From assembly GCF_018324205.1 (NCBI RefSeq), contig NZ_AP023356.1, positions 4,233,501 through 4,297,500 of the forward strand: a stretch of DNA of 64,000 bases, written 5' to 3'. Numbering within the stretch: position 1 is the first letter of the stretch; each line of letters starts with the position of its first letter. The DNA is from Actinoplanes ianthinogenes (lineage in GTDB: Bacteria; Actinomycetota; Actinomycetes; Mycobacteriales; Micromonosporaceae). The notes under the pieces were generated by a model. That model made no database searches and had not been told where the DNA came from. It saw only the letters and a program-made list of their open reading frames with translations. Position numbers and translations under genes: made by a program. This document shows positions 36,529-44,672 of the stretch, piece by piece.

Positions 36529-37607
36529 CCCGGTTGACCCGCGCCGACCTGGACGCGCTGCCCGCGTACGTGCCCGGTCGCAACGTTGCCGACCTGGCTC
36601 GCGAGCTGGGCATCGCCGAGGCGATCAAGCTGGCCAGCAACGAGGTGCCGTACGGCCCGCTGCCCGGCGTGGTGGAGGCGGTCACCGAGGCCGCCCGGCA
36701 GATGCACCGATACCCGGACATGGGCGTGCTGGCCCTGCGGGACGCCCTCGCCGAGCGCTTCGGGGTGCCCGCCGAGCGGATCGTCACCGGCTGCGGCTCC
36801 GTCGCCCTGGCCGAGATCCTGGTGAAAGCCACCTGCCTGCCGGGTGACGAGGTGCTCTACGCGTGGCGGTCGTTCGAGGCGTACCCGATCATCGCGGCGG
36901 GTGTCGGCGCGACCAGCGTCAAGGTGCCGAACACCGCGACACACGGGCACGACCTGACCGCCATGGCCGCGGCGATCACCGACCGGACCCGGCTGATCTT
37001 CGTGTGCAACCCGAACAACCCGACCGGCACCGCGCTGCACCAGGCCGAGCTGGACCGGTTCCTCGCGGCGGTGCCGTCCGACGTGCTGGTGGTGCTCGAC
37101 GAGGCGTACCGGGAACTGGTGACCGACCCGGCGGTGCCGGACGGCCTGGACACCTACGCCGACCGGGCGAACATCGTGGTGCTGCGCACCATGAGCAAGG
37201 CCTGGGGCCTGGCCGGCATGCGGATGGGTTACCTGGTCGCCCAGCCCGAGGTGGCCGCCGCCGTGCGCAAGGTGCTCACCCCGTTCTCCACCAGCCTGGT
37301 GGCGCAGGCCGCGGCGCTCGCCGCCCTGCGGCAGGAGGCCGAGGTGGTGCGGCGCTGCGCGCTGGTCACCGCCGAGCGCGAGCGGGTCACCGAGGCGCTG
37401 CGGAAACTCTCCGTCGACGTGCCGGACAGCCAGGCCAACTTCGTCTGGATGCCGATCGGGGACCGGACCGCCGGGTTCGCGGCCGCCTGCGAGGCGCGCG
37501 GGGTGATCGTGCGGGGCTTCCACCCGGACGGCGTCCGGGTCACCATCGGCACCCCGGAGGAGAACGACGCCTTCCTCGCGGCTACCGAAGCGGCACTGGC
37601 CGTCTGA
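36525..37607 (+). CDS. PLP-dependent aminotransferase (HisC/aromatic aminotransferase type)
   Basis: 360 residues, fold type I class II aminotransferase. The substrate arm is LASNEVPYGPLPGV, the PLP-binding sites include CNPNNPTGT and VVLDEAYRE, and the Schiff-base lysine is Lys225 in RTMSKAWGLAGMRMGYL. The C-terminal arginine lies in GVIVRGFHPDGVRVTIG. The sequence fits HisC and also HisC-like phenylalanine/tyrosine aminotransferases. With hppD two genes upstream and no other his genes nearby, an aromatic substrate is favoured. AGGAGG gives an excellent ribosome site. A terminator hairpin follows. Confidence 0.88.
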   Translation: MTRLTRADLDALPAYVPGRNVADLARELGIAEAIKLASNEVPYGPLPGVVEAVTEAARQMHRYPDMGVLALRDALAERFGVPAERIVTGCGSVALAEILVKATCLPGDEVLYAWRSFEAYPIIAAGVGATSVKVPNTATHGHDLTAMAAAITDRTRLIFVCNPNNPTGTALHQAELDRFLAAVPSDVLVVLDEAYRELVTDPAVPDGLDTYADRANIVVLRTMSKAWGLAGMRMGYLVAQPEVAAAVRKVLTPFSTSLVAQAAALAALRQEAEVVRRCALVTAERERVTEALRKLSVDVPDSQANFVWMPIGDRTAGFAAACEARGVIVRGFHPDGVRVTIGTPEENDAFLAATEAALAV

Positions 37608-37630
37608 TCACCATCAAGCCGGAGGCAGCG

Positions 37631-37667
37631 CCTGACCGGTCCGCGAATCCGCCGCGGGCCGGTCAGG
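37631..37667. terminator. Intrinsic terminator, convergent genes
   Basis: CCTGACCGGTCCGCG (37631-37645) pairs with CGCGGGCCGGTCAGG (37653-37667) over 15 bp with one G-T and a 7-base loop; CTTCCTTG follows. It lies 24 bases after the aminotransferase stop. A smaller hairpin (GGGCAGG-TTTGC-CCTGCCC, 37704-37722) sits nearer the MFS gene end and may serve it. Confidence 0.7.
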
Positions 37668-37746
37668 CTTCCTTGCGGCCGATGGTGACATTACGGGGTC
37701 GCCGGGCAGGTTTGCCCTGCCCAGCGACCAATGACCCCCTAACGGG

Positions 37747-38964
37747 TCAGTGTGTGGCCGCCGCCGCGGACACCCGGTGGTGCTCCTCGGCGCTGATCCG
37801 GACCGGGAACACCGTCCGGGACGCGACCACCAGCACCCCGGCGGCCGCCGCCAGCAGGCCCGCGAAGGCCGGCAGCCAGCCCAGGCCTCCCGCGGTCACG
37901 AACCGCTCGCCGACGAACGCGCCGCTGCCGATACCGATCTGGAACGCCACCACGTAGACCGCCGAGGCGGCGTCCCGGGCGTGCGGCGCGACCCGCAGCG
38001 GCACCGCGCCGAGGACCGGCGGGATGGCCGTGAAGGCGGCGCCCCAGACGAGCGTGGCCACGATCGTCGGCCCGAGCCCGAGGACCGGGGCGAGCAGCGC
38101 CACCGACACCGCCTGCGCGGCGAGCAGGATCAGCATCAGCGGCCCGGGCCGCCGGTCGATGTGCCGTCCGACCAGGTACGTCGTCAGCAGCCCGGCCACG
38201 CCGTAACCGAGCAGCAGCGCGCTCAGCCCGGCCCCGTCCAGCCCGGCGTCCCGGCGCACCAGCGGCGCGATGTAGGTGTACGCCGCGAAGTGCCCGACCA
38301 CCAGCACCGCGGTCACCGCGCACAGCCGGGCCACCCGCCCGTCCCGCAGGATCCGCACCGCGTTGCGCAGCTGCCGCCCGGCGCCGGCCGTCACGTCCCG
38401 GGGCAGCGGCGGCAGCGCGGGCAGCACCACGAGCAGCAGCGCCACGCAGACCGCCCCGCCGACCGCCATCGACCCGATCGCGACCCGCCAGCCCAGCCAC
38501 TGCCCGAGCGCGGTGCCCAGCGGCACGCCCAGCACGATGGCCAGCGAGTTGCCCAGCGAGGTCAGCGCGGTGGCCCGGCCGACCTGGTCCGGTGGGGCGA
38601 GCCGGGCGACGATCGGCCCGAGCACCGACCAGAAGACGCCGTGGGCCAGCGCGCAGAGCAGCCGGGATCCGGCCAGGATCGGAAAGGTCGGGGCGAACGT
38701 CGCGGCCGCCTGGGACACGGCGAAAATCGCTACCGTGACGGCGAGCAGACGGTTCCGCGGGATCCGCATGGTGACCGCGGTGAGCGGGATGGTGCTCAGT
38801 GCGGCGACCACGGCGTAACTGGTCATCAGCAGGCCCACCCGGGCTTCGCTGACGTGCAGGTCGGCGGAGATCTGCGGTAACAGCCCGATCGGCAGGGCCT
38901 CGGCGGCGACGTAGAAGAACGCTGATGCCCCGATGACGGCCAGCGCGGGGCGGTGGAAACTCAC
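37747..38964 (-). CDS. MFS transporter (DHA1/AraJ-like)
   Basis: 405 residues with about 12 transmembrane helices. The N-terminal half has AEALPIGLLPQISADLHVSE and, in the loop between helices 2 and 3, PLTAVTMRIPRNRLLAV, as in DHA1-type sugar or drug exporters; the second half repeats the fold (GYGVAGLLTTYLVGRHIDRR). GTG 38964 is used. An ATG at 38994 would add ten residues but lies within the inverted repeat 38975-38995. The divergent ROK regulator is the likely controller. The exported compound is unknown. Confidence 0.85.
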   Translation of the reverse strand: MSFHRPALAVIGASAFFYVAAEALPIGLLPQISADLHVSEARVGLLMTSYAVVAALSTIPLTAVTMRIPRNRLLAVTVAIFAVSQAAATFAPTFPILAGSRLLCALAHGVFWSVLGPIVARLAPPDQVGRATALTSLGNSLAIVLGVPLGTALGQWLGWRVAIGSMAVGGAVCVALLLVVLPALPPLPRDVTAGAGRQLRNAVRILRDGRVARLCAVTAVLVVGHFAAYTYIAPLVRRDAGLDGAGLSALLLGYGVAGLLTTYLVGRHIDRRPGPLMLILLAAQAVSVALLAPVLGLGPTIVATLVWGAAFTAIPPVLGAVPLRVAPHARDAASAVYVVAFQIGIGSGAFVGERFVTAGGLGWLPAFAGLLAAAAGVLVVASRTVFPVRISAEEHHRVSAAAATH

Positions 38965-38974
38965 CCTCGAACAA

Positions 38975-38995
38975 TATGCTCCAAGACAGAGCATA
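38975..38995. promoter_or_regulatory. Inverted repeat, probable operator of the ROK regulator
   Basis: TATGCTC (38975-38981), a 7-base spacer, then GAGCATA (38989-38995): a perfect 7-bp inverted repeat in the 46-bp gap between the divergent MFS and ROK genes. Its location suggests autoregulation of the ROK gene and control of the MFS gene. Confidence 0.6.
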
Positions 38996-39010
38996 AGAAG
39001 GGGAACGGCT

Positions 39011-40150
39011 GTGACGACTCGCTCCATCGCGCTGCTCCGGGTGGTCCACCAGAGCCCCGGGGTGACCCGCGCCGACGCCGCCCGGCTGCTCGGCGTCGGC
39101 ACCGGCGCCGCCACCGAGCTGGTCACCAAGCTGAGCCGGGCGGCGCTGCTGGTGCAGGGCCCGGCCGCGCCGAGCGGCTCCCGCGGGCGGCCGACGACCG
39201 TGCTGCTGCCGCACCCGCGGGGCCCGCTCGCGCTGGCCGTCGCGATCACCCACGAGGCCTGGCGGGTCGAGGCGGTCGAGCTGGGCGGCCGGAGCGCCGC
39301 GGCCCTGTCCGGCCGGCACGCGGGGACCACCTGGCCCGAGGTCCGCGACGCGGTCCGAGGCGCGCTTCAGGAGCTTCGCCTTCGGTACGCCCACCGCCCG
39401 CGCGCCGTGGGCGTCTCGGTCCCCGGAACCGTCTCCCGCACCCACCGCCTGGAGGCCGTCGGTGTCGGCTGGCACGACGTCGACCTCACCGAGCTCTGGC
39501 CGGACGCCGAGGTCTTCACGGCCGGCAACGACGCCACCCTGGCCGCCACCGCCGAGTCCCGCCGCGGCGCCGCGGCCGGCGCGTCGATGGCCCTGCACCT
39601 GCGGATCGAGGCCGGTCTGGGCGGCGCCGTGGTGGAGGACGGCCGCACGGTGATCGGCGCCCGCGGGGCGGCCGGGGAGTTCGGGCACATGCCGTTCGGC
39701 GATCCGGCGGTCCGCTGCCCGTGCGGGGCCCGCGGCTGCTGGGGTGTCGCGGTCGACGGGCACGCGCTGGCCCGCCTGCTGGGCGAGCCGCTCCCGGCCG
39801 ACCCGATCACCTACGCCCGCCGGGTGATCACCGCAGCCGCCGCCCGGTCCGAGCCCACCGCCGGGGCCGTTCCGGAACTCGCCGCGGTCCGGACCGTCGC
39901 CGCGACCCTGGGCCGCGGCATCGCCGGCCTGGTCAACGCGCTCGACGCGGACCTGGTCACGCTCGGCGGGCTCGGCGCCGACCTGCTGGCCACCGTCCCG
40001 GAGGAGATCACCACCGCCTACCGCGACGGCCTGATGTCCATCCACCGCGCCGCGCCGCCACCGATCGTCCCGGCCGCCCTGGGCGACCACGGCCCGATCG
40101 CCGGCGCCGCCGAGCAGGCCTGGTCCGCCCTGCTCCCGCGGCTCGCCTGA
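39011..40150 (+). CDS. ROK family transcriptional regulator
   Basis: 379 residues from GTG 39011, which follows AAGGGG. An N-terminal helix-turn-helix (PGVTRADAARLLGVGTGAATEL) distinguishes it from ROK kinases. The ROK domain has GEFGHMPF and the zinc motif CPCGARGCWGVAVDG. The usual DxGxT ATP loop is missing (the stretch reads ALAVAITHEAWRVEAV), so it is unlikely to be an active kinase. Related NagC/XylR proteins sense sugars. It probably represses the divergent MFS transporter. Confidence 0.88.
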   Translation: MTTRSIALLRVVHQSPGVTRADAARLLGVGTGAATELVTKLSRAALLVQGPAAPSGSRGRPTTVLLPHPRGPLALAVAITHEAWRVEAVELGGRSAAALSGRHAGTTWPEVRDAVRGALQELRLRYAHRPRAVGVSVPGTVSRTHRLEAVGVGWHDVDLTELWPDAEVFTAGNDATLAATAESRRGAAAGASMALHLRIEAGLGGAVVEDGRTVIGARGAAGEFGHMPFGDPAVRCPCGARGCWGVAVDGHALARLLGEPLPADPITYARRVITAAAARSEPTAGAVPELAAVRTVAATLGRGIAGLVNALDADLVTLGGLGADLLATVPEEITTAYRDGLMSIHRAAPPPIVPAALGDHGPIAGAAEQAWSALLPRLA

Positions 40151-40175
40151 GCGGTGTCCCGCAGCCCGACGCGGC

Positions 40176-41675
40176 CTAGCGCAGGCGCTTGAGCCGGTCC
40201 ACGCCGTACCAGGTGGAGGCGCAGGCGGAGACCCAGTCCCGTGAGTAGGTCGAGGTGTAGAACGGCTCGGCGAGGTTCGCGATGTTCAGCGGCTTGTAGC
40301 CGACCACGGTGACACCCTCCGCGGCCTGGCGGCGGATCCGCGCGTCCTGCTTGTCCCAGAGCGCCGCCCGCGCCGTGGTGGCGTCGCGCAGCGACTCCAC
40401 CCGGGGCACCAGCGAGACCACGCCGGCGATCGCGACGCCGGCCGTCAGCACCGCGGTGACCAGGGCGGCGGTCAGCGCCGTGGTGCCCCGCCGGGCGTCC
40501 ATCACCGCGCGCAGCCCGCGGCCCGCCAGCACCCCGTACGCCAGCAGCGCGAAGACCATCGGCGCCACGAAGCTGAACCAGGTGCGGTAATACGTCCAGC
40601 CGGTCGGGCCGTAGCCCTGCCGGACGCCCAGGATGATCACGAACGAGCCGAGCAGCAGCAGCGGGATCGGCAGCAGGAACGCGGCGACCAGCACCCCGCG
40701 CGCCGGGCGGCGCCCGGTGACCGTCTCGTCGGTGGTCTCGTCCCGGTCCCGCGGGGTGACCAGCAGGCCCGCGGCCACGCCGATCGCGACGGCGGCCAGG
40801 TAGGTCCACTCGGAGGACAGGATGTCGAGCACGCGCGACCAGTCGTGGTACGACCCGCTCAGGTTGTCGGCCGACAGCAGCGGCTGGGCGGCCAGGTTCT
40901 GCGACCGCCGCCACTGGGCGCCGGGCGAGGTGTAGAGCACCGCGTACCCGGTCACCATGCCGGCGCAGGCGGCCACGCACCAGGCGAACGGGTACCAGCT
41001 GCGCACCTGGCGGAACCACGGCAGGACCAGCAGGCCCACCGTGCCGGCGGCGAGACCACCGATGATCATGAACGGCTCGTTCAGGGTGCCGACGCAGAAT
41101 CCCGCGATCACCGTGACGACCAGCGCGAAGCCACGCAGCCAGGCCGGGCCGGACCGGCCGGCCCACAGGCCCAGGGTGACGGTCCAGACACCGATCGCGG
41201 TGGGCAGCGTGTGCGAGATCGTCGCGGGCGCCCAGAGCAGCGCCTGGTAGGGGTTCTGCGCGGCGGCGAACAGCAGCACCTCGAGCACGGTGGCGATCGC
41301 CGCCGACATGAGCCACTGCACCCGCCAGCCGAGCAGCAGCCAGACCTCCCGGATCAGCAGCATCAGCCCGAGGCCGAAGGCCGCGACCAGGAACGCCGGG
41401 AACACCTTCATCCCGACCAGCCCGTCGACGTTGACCACACCGCTGATGAACGCGTTGGCCAGCCGCCCGTTCTGGGTCTGGTAGAAGTCCTCGGTGATGC
41501 CGAGGATCCCCATGTCCCGGGTCTTCCACAGCGCGCACCAGTCGTCCGAGGTGGGTCGCACATACCGCCCCAGGTACGCCATGACGGCGAGCAGGCTCGC
41601 GGCGACCACGGTGACCACGCCGGCGATCACCTGGAGGGTCACGCTGCGCCAGGGCGAAGGTCGAGTTTCCGGCAT
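40176..41675 (-). CDS. Polytopic membrane protein, glycosyltransferase-like (DUF6056-type)
   Basis: 499 residues from ATG 41675. At least ten transmembrane segments are visible. Just after the first is YVRPTSDDWCALWK, whose acidic pair in the first periplasmic loop resembles that of GT-C glycosyltransferases. A soluble C-terminal piece ends with FYTSTYSRDWVSACASTWYGVD. Family naming as DUF6056 is from memory. It is divergent from gtrB- and gtrA-like genes, where a polytopic transferase is expected, so it may move a lipid-linked sugar onto a surface polymer. Confidence 0.72.
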   Translation of the reverse strand: MPETRPSPWRSVTLQVIAGVVTVVAASLLAVMAYLGRYVRPTSDDWCALWKTRDMGILGITEDFYQTQNGRLANAFISGVVNVDGLVGMKVFPAFLVAAFGLGLMLLIREVWLLLGWRVQWLMSAAIATVLEVLLFAAAQNPYQALLWAPATISHTLPTAIGVWTVTLGLWAGRSGPAWLRGFALVVTVIAGFCVGTLNEPFMIIGGLAAGTVGLLVLPWFRQVRSWYPFAWCVAACAGMVTGYAVLYTSPGAQWRRSQNLAAQPLLSADNLSGSYHDWSRVLDILSSEWTYLAAVAIGVAAGLLVTPRDRDETTDETVTGRRPARGVLVAAFLLPIPLLLLGSFVIILGVRQGYGPTGWTYYRTWFSFVAPMVFALLAYGVLAGRGLRAVMDARRGTTALTAALVTAVLTAGVAIAGVVSLVPRVESLRDATTARAALWDKQDARIRRQAAEGVTVVGYKPLNIANLAEPFYTSTYSRDWVSACASTWYGVDRLKRLR

Positions 41676-42007
41676 GTGACTTCTTTCTGTCCGGCTCGGC
41701 GGGGCGGGTCTTCGCCTCGCGGGGCGGCGAAAGTCCGGGATCGGGGGACGGAAAGGAAGTGTAGGAGATTCGTTTTCAAGGCGGCGCGCGAGTGACTTAG
41801 GCCTCAGCGGAGAGATATACGTCACAGGAATCGCTGGTCACGCCGGGCGGCCGCGCGCTGGCGGGCGCGGCCGCTCGTCCCCTGTAGACGTTTTGACCCT
41901 TCGTGCTGATCAAAGAGCAAGTCCACCCGGCGCGCCCATGCTGTGTACGATGCCCCCGCCAGGAGCGCCCAGCCCTCTGCGGTCGCCACCTCATTGGAGT
42001 GAACACG
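41676..42007. promoter_or_regulatory. Divergent upstream region of the Gtr-like genes, with a 10-bp hairpin
   Basis: This 332-base gap contains no gene. GCGGCCGCGC (41847-41856) and GCGCGGCCGC (41865-41874) form a perfect 10-bp hairpin with an 8-base loop. A TACGAT hexamer at 41946-41951 is a possible -10 box for the gtrB-like gene, with no convincing -35. Promoters for both directions must lie here. Confidence 0.4.
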
Positions 42008-43042
42008 ATGCGTCTTTCAGTGATCGTCCCCTGTTACAACGAGGAGGACGTCATTGATCTCTTCGATGTGCGGGTTCGCGCCACGCTGACCGAGCTCGCC
42101 ATCGATCACGAGCTGTGTTATGTCGATGACGGCAGCTCGGACGCAACCCTGGAGCACCTGCGTGCCCTGGCCGAGAAGAACCCGGAGACCACCCGGTACG
42201 TCTCGTTCAGCCGCAACTTCGGCAAGGAGGCCGGCATGCTGGCCGGTCTGCGCGAGGCGACCGGCGACGCGGTCGTCATCATGGACGCCGACCTCCAGCA
42301 CCCGCCGGAGCTGATCGCCCGGATGCTCGAGCTGCACGCCCGCGGGCACGACCAGGTGGTGGCGCGGCGCACCCGGGAGGGTGACAAGTTCGTCCGGAGC
42401 CTGCTGAGCAAGACGTACTACAAGTTCATCAACCGGATGGTGGACGTCGAGCTGACCGACGGGGTCGGCGATTTCCGGCTGCTCTCCCGTGCCGCGGTGG
42501 ACGCGCTGCTCTCCCTGCCGGAGTACAACCGCTTCTCCAAGGGCCTGTTCTCCTGGATCGGCTTCGACACCGTCACCTTCGACTATCAGAACGTGGCCCG
42601 CGAGGCGGGCGCCACCAAGTGGCGCTTCAGCTCGCTGCTGAACTATGGGCTCGACGGCCTGATCTCGTTCAACAGCCGCCCGCTGCGCCTGGGCATCCAC
42701 GTCGGGCTGACCCTCACCGTGCTGGCCGGCCTGTACGCCGCCTGGATCACCGGCGAGGCGATCGTCGACGGCATCGACACCCCCGGTTACGTGACCCTGC
42801 TGGTCGCCATCGTCGGCCTGGGCGGCCTCCAGATGGTGATGCTGGGCCTGGTCGGCGAGTACATCGGCCGCATCTACTACGAGTCGAAACGCCGCCCGCA
42901 CTTCCTGGTCAAGGAGACCAACGTGCCACGCGACGCGTTCCGTGGCAGCGGCGCGGGCGTTCAGGCGGTCCTGTCGCAGCGCGGCACCGCCCCGCAGGAG
43001 CGCTGGCCGGTCGAGGAAACCTCCACGGGGCGTCCCGGCTGA
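42008..43042 (+). CDS. GtrB-like glycosyltransferase (GT2, polyprenyl-phosphate type)
   Basis: 344 residues from ATG 42008, with GGAGTGAACACG upstream. GT-A motifs: LSVIVPCYNEEDVIDLF, YVDDGSSDATLE, and the metal-binding DADLQHPPELI. The acceptor region DGVGDFRLLSR and EYNRFSKGLFSWIGF matches bactoprenol-phosphate glucosyltransferases such as GtrB. Two C-terminal transmembrane helices follow (LTLTVLAGLYAAWI and a second with VMLGLVGEYIGRIYYESKRRP). It would load a sugar from a nucleotide donor onto undecaprenyl phosphate at the inner leaflet. Its TGA overlaps the gtrA-like ATG by one base. Confidence 0.9.
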   Translation: MRLSVIVPCYNEEDVIDLFDVRVRATLTELAIDHELCYVDDGSSDATLEHLRALAEKNPETTRYVSFSRNFGKEAGMLAGLREATGDAVVIMDADLQHPPELIARMLELHARGHDQVVARRTREGDKFVRSLLSKTYYKFINRMVDVELTDGVGDFRLLSRAAVDALLSLPEYNRFSKGLFSWIGFDTVTFDYQNVAREAGATKWRFSSLLNYGLDGLISFNSRPLRLGIHVGLTLTVLAGLYAAWITGEAIVDGIDTPGYVTLLVAIVGLGGLQMVMLGLVGEYIGRIYYESKRRPHFLVKETNVPRDAFRGSGAGVQAVLSQRGTAPQERWPVEETSTGRPG

Positions 43043-43467
43043 TGCGGACCCAGCTGTTCCAGATCGCCAAGTTCGCCGCCGTCGGGGTCGTCAACACCGG
43101 CACGTTCTACGTCCTCTACCTGCTGCTGCACACCCGGCTGCCGTATTACCCGGCCTACGTGATCGCCTTCGTGATCAGCATGGTCGGCTCGTTCTTCCTG
43201 AACACCTACATCACGTACCGCACCAAGCCGACCTGGCGGAAGTTCCTGCTGTTCCCGCTGACCAACCTGACGAACTTCGTGGTCACCTCGGTGGGCGTCT
43301 TCGTGCTGGTCGAGTGGGTCCACGTGAACGAGAAGATCGCCCCGCTGGCGGCCGCGGTCGTCGCCATCCCGGTGACCTTCGTGCTCTCCCGCAAGATCCT
43401 CACGCACCGCGACGGCGAGCGCCCGGCCGAGGTGCCGGTCGGCGCCGGCAGCCGACCGGCTCAGTAA
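43042..43467 (+). CDS. GtrA family membrane protein (putative lipid-linked sugar flippase)
   Basis: 141 residues, four transmembrane helices. The GtrA pattern is visible: FAAVGVVNTGTFYVLYLLL in helix 1, FVISMVGSFFLNTYITYR with the helix-2 motif FxxN, and a fourth helix followed by LSRKILTHRD. GtrA proteins are thought to flip undecaprenyl-phosphate sugars. It is coupled to the gtrB-like gene by TGATG overlap. Its last 7 bases overlap the end of the convergent propeller gene. Confidence 0.9.
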   Translation: MRTQLFQIAKFAAVGVVNTGTFYVLYLLLHTRLPYYPAYVIAFVISMVGSFFLNTYITYRTKPTWRKFLLFPLTNLTNFVVTSVGVFVLVEWVHVNEKIAPLAAAVVAIPVTFVLSRKILTHRDGERPAEVPVGAGSRPAQ

Positions 43468-44612
43468 CCGGCGAGCAGCACCGTGTCGGTGGTGTAGTAG
43501 TAGATCGGCGAGTCCGGGTCGTCCGGACCGCCGAGGCGGCGTCGCTCGATCGCCAGGTAGTGCTCACTGATCTGGTAAGCGCCGATCTCCCAGAGGTCGT
43601 CCTCCTTGCCGAAGGCGAGGCGGACGTCCGCCCTCCGATCCCCGGTGGCGGCGTCCAGGACGACCAGGTGGTGATCCGGGCGGAAGAGCAGCACCTGGGT
43701 CGACGAGCCGCCCAGCACCCGGGCCTCGCCGGGCCAGGTCCACCGCACCGTGCCGTCCGGGGCGTACCCGGTGACTGCCCCACCAGCCGCCGCGACGACG
43801 ACACCGGCGGCGACCGTAGCCTCCGGCCGGTCCAGGGCGGTGGCGCGTTGCGGCGTCGCACTCGCGGTCAGCCAGCCGTGCCCGGCGGCATCGCGGAACC
43901 CGGCGCAGCCCGAGTCGGCGACCGGGCAGCCGAGCGGGGTGGACGGGCCGGCCGGCCAGGTCGCCACCGGCTGCCCGCTGCTCGCGTCGTAGGCGCCGAC
44001 CGGGCAGACGACGACCCCACCGGCCGTGGTGAAGCCGTCCGCGCAATCGGCCGGGGTCTCGATGCGCCAGCGCTGGGCGCCGGTGCCCAGGTCGTACCCC
44101 AAAAGGTCGTGACCCTCGGCGACCACGACGGACCCGCCGGCGATCCGCAGACCTGGCGGCGACCACACGGCCGCGGCGCCGGTCCGGTGTCCGGCATAGT
44201 CCGGCGCGTCCGGACCGCTCGCCCGCCACAAGATCTTTCCGGTACGCCCGTCCTGCGCCACCAGCTGCCCGTCGGACCACCGGCTGACCACCGTCGTACC
44301 GGTGGTGACCACGCCGCTGAGCTGCTCCGGCCAGCGGCGCAGCGACCAGCGGCTGGTGTAGACCGCGCGACCGTAGACCGGCTCGTCGGCACGCAGCTGA
44401 TGCTTGGCGGCGTAGATCCGGAGCCGGTCGTTGAAGATCAGCGGCGCCACGCTGATCCGGCCCAGCACCCCGGGAGCGGAGACCACCAGAACCGGGTACG
44501 GCTCGGGCGAGGTGTCCAGCCGCTCGGCCGGACCGAGCACCCGCCAGCCGATCAGAGCGGAGCTCAGCAGCAGGAGAACCGCCGCGGAAGCTCGCAGCAG
44601 CACCCGTGTCAC
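43461..44612 (-). CDS. Membrane-anchored PQQ-like beta-propeller protein, paralogue A
   Basis: 383 residues from GTG 44612. One N-terminal transmembrane helix (LLRASAAVLLLLSSALIGWRVL), then an extracytoplasmic propeller with blades TVVSRWSDGQLVAQDGRTGK, DLLGYDLGTGAQRW and VVLDAATGDRRADV. Cysteines pair in CADGFTTAGGVVVC and CPVADSGCAGF. A tandem paralogue lies upstream (44673-45833). The central part (about 43860-44360) is nearly identical in DNA to the paralogue, whereas the ends differ, which suggests recent duplication or gene conversion. No enzymatic residues are recognised. AATACT lies just before the GTG, so the message may be leaderless. Confidence 0.8.
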   Translation of the reverse strand: MTRVLLRASAAVLLLLSSALIGWRVLGPAERLDTSPEPYPVLVVSAPGVLGRISVAPLIFNDRLRIYAAKHQLRADEPVYGRAVYTSRWSLRRWPEQLSGVVTTGTTVVSRWSDGQLVAQDGRTGKILWRASGPDAPDYAGHRTGAAAVWSPPGLRIAGGSVVVAEGHDLLGYDLGTGAQRWRIETPADCADGFTTAGGVVVCPVGAYDASSGQPVATWPAGPSTPLGCPVADSGCAGFRDAAGHGWLTASATPQRATALDRPEATVAAGVVVAAAGGAVTGYAPDGTVRWTWPGEARVLGGSSTQVLLFRPDHHLVVLDAATGDRRADVRLAFGKEDDLWEIGAYQISEHYLAIERRRLGGPDDPDSPIYYYTTDTVLLAGY

Positions 44613-44672
44613 GGGCGTGAAGTATTCCAGGTCGCACCGGGTGCGATCCCGGAACCCGCCGTGATCAGCGCC

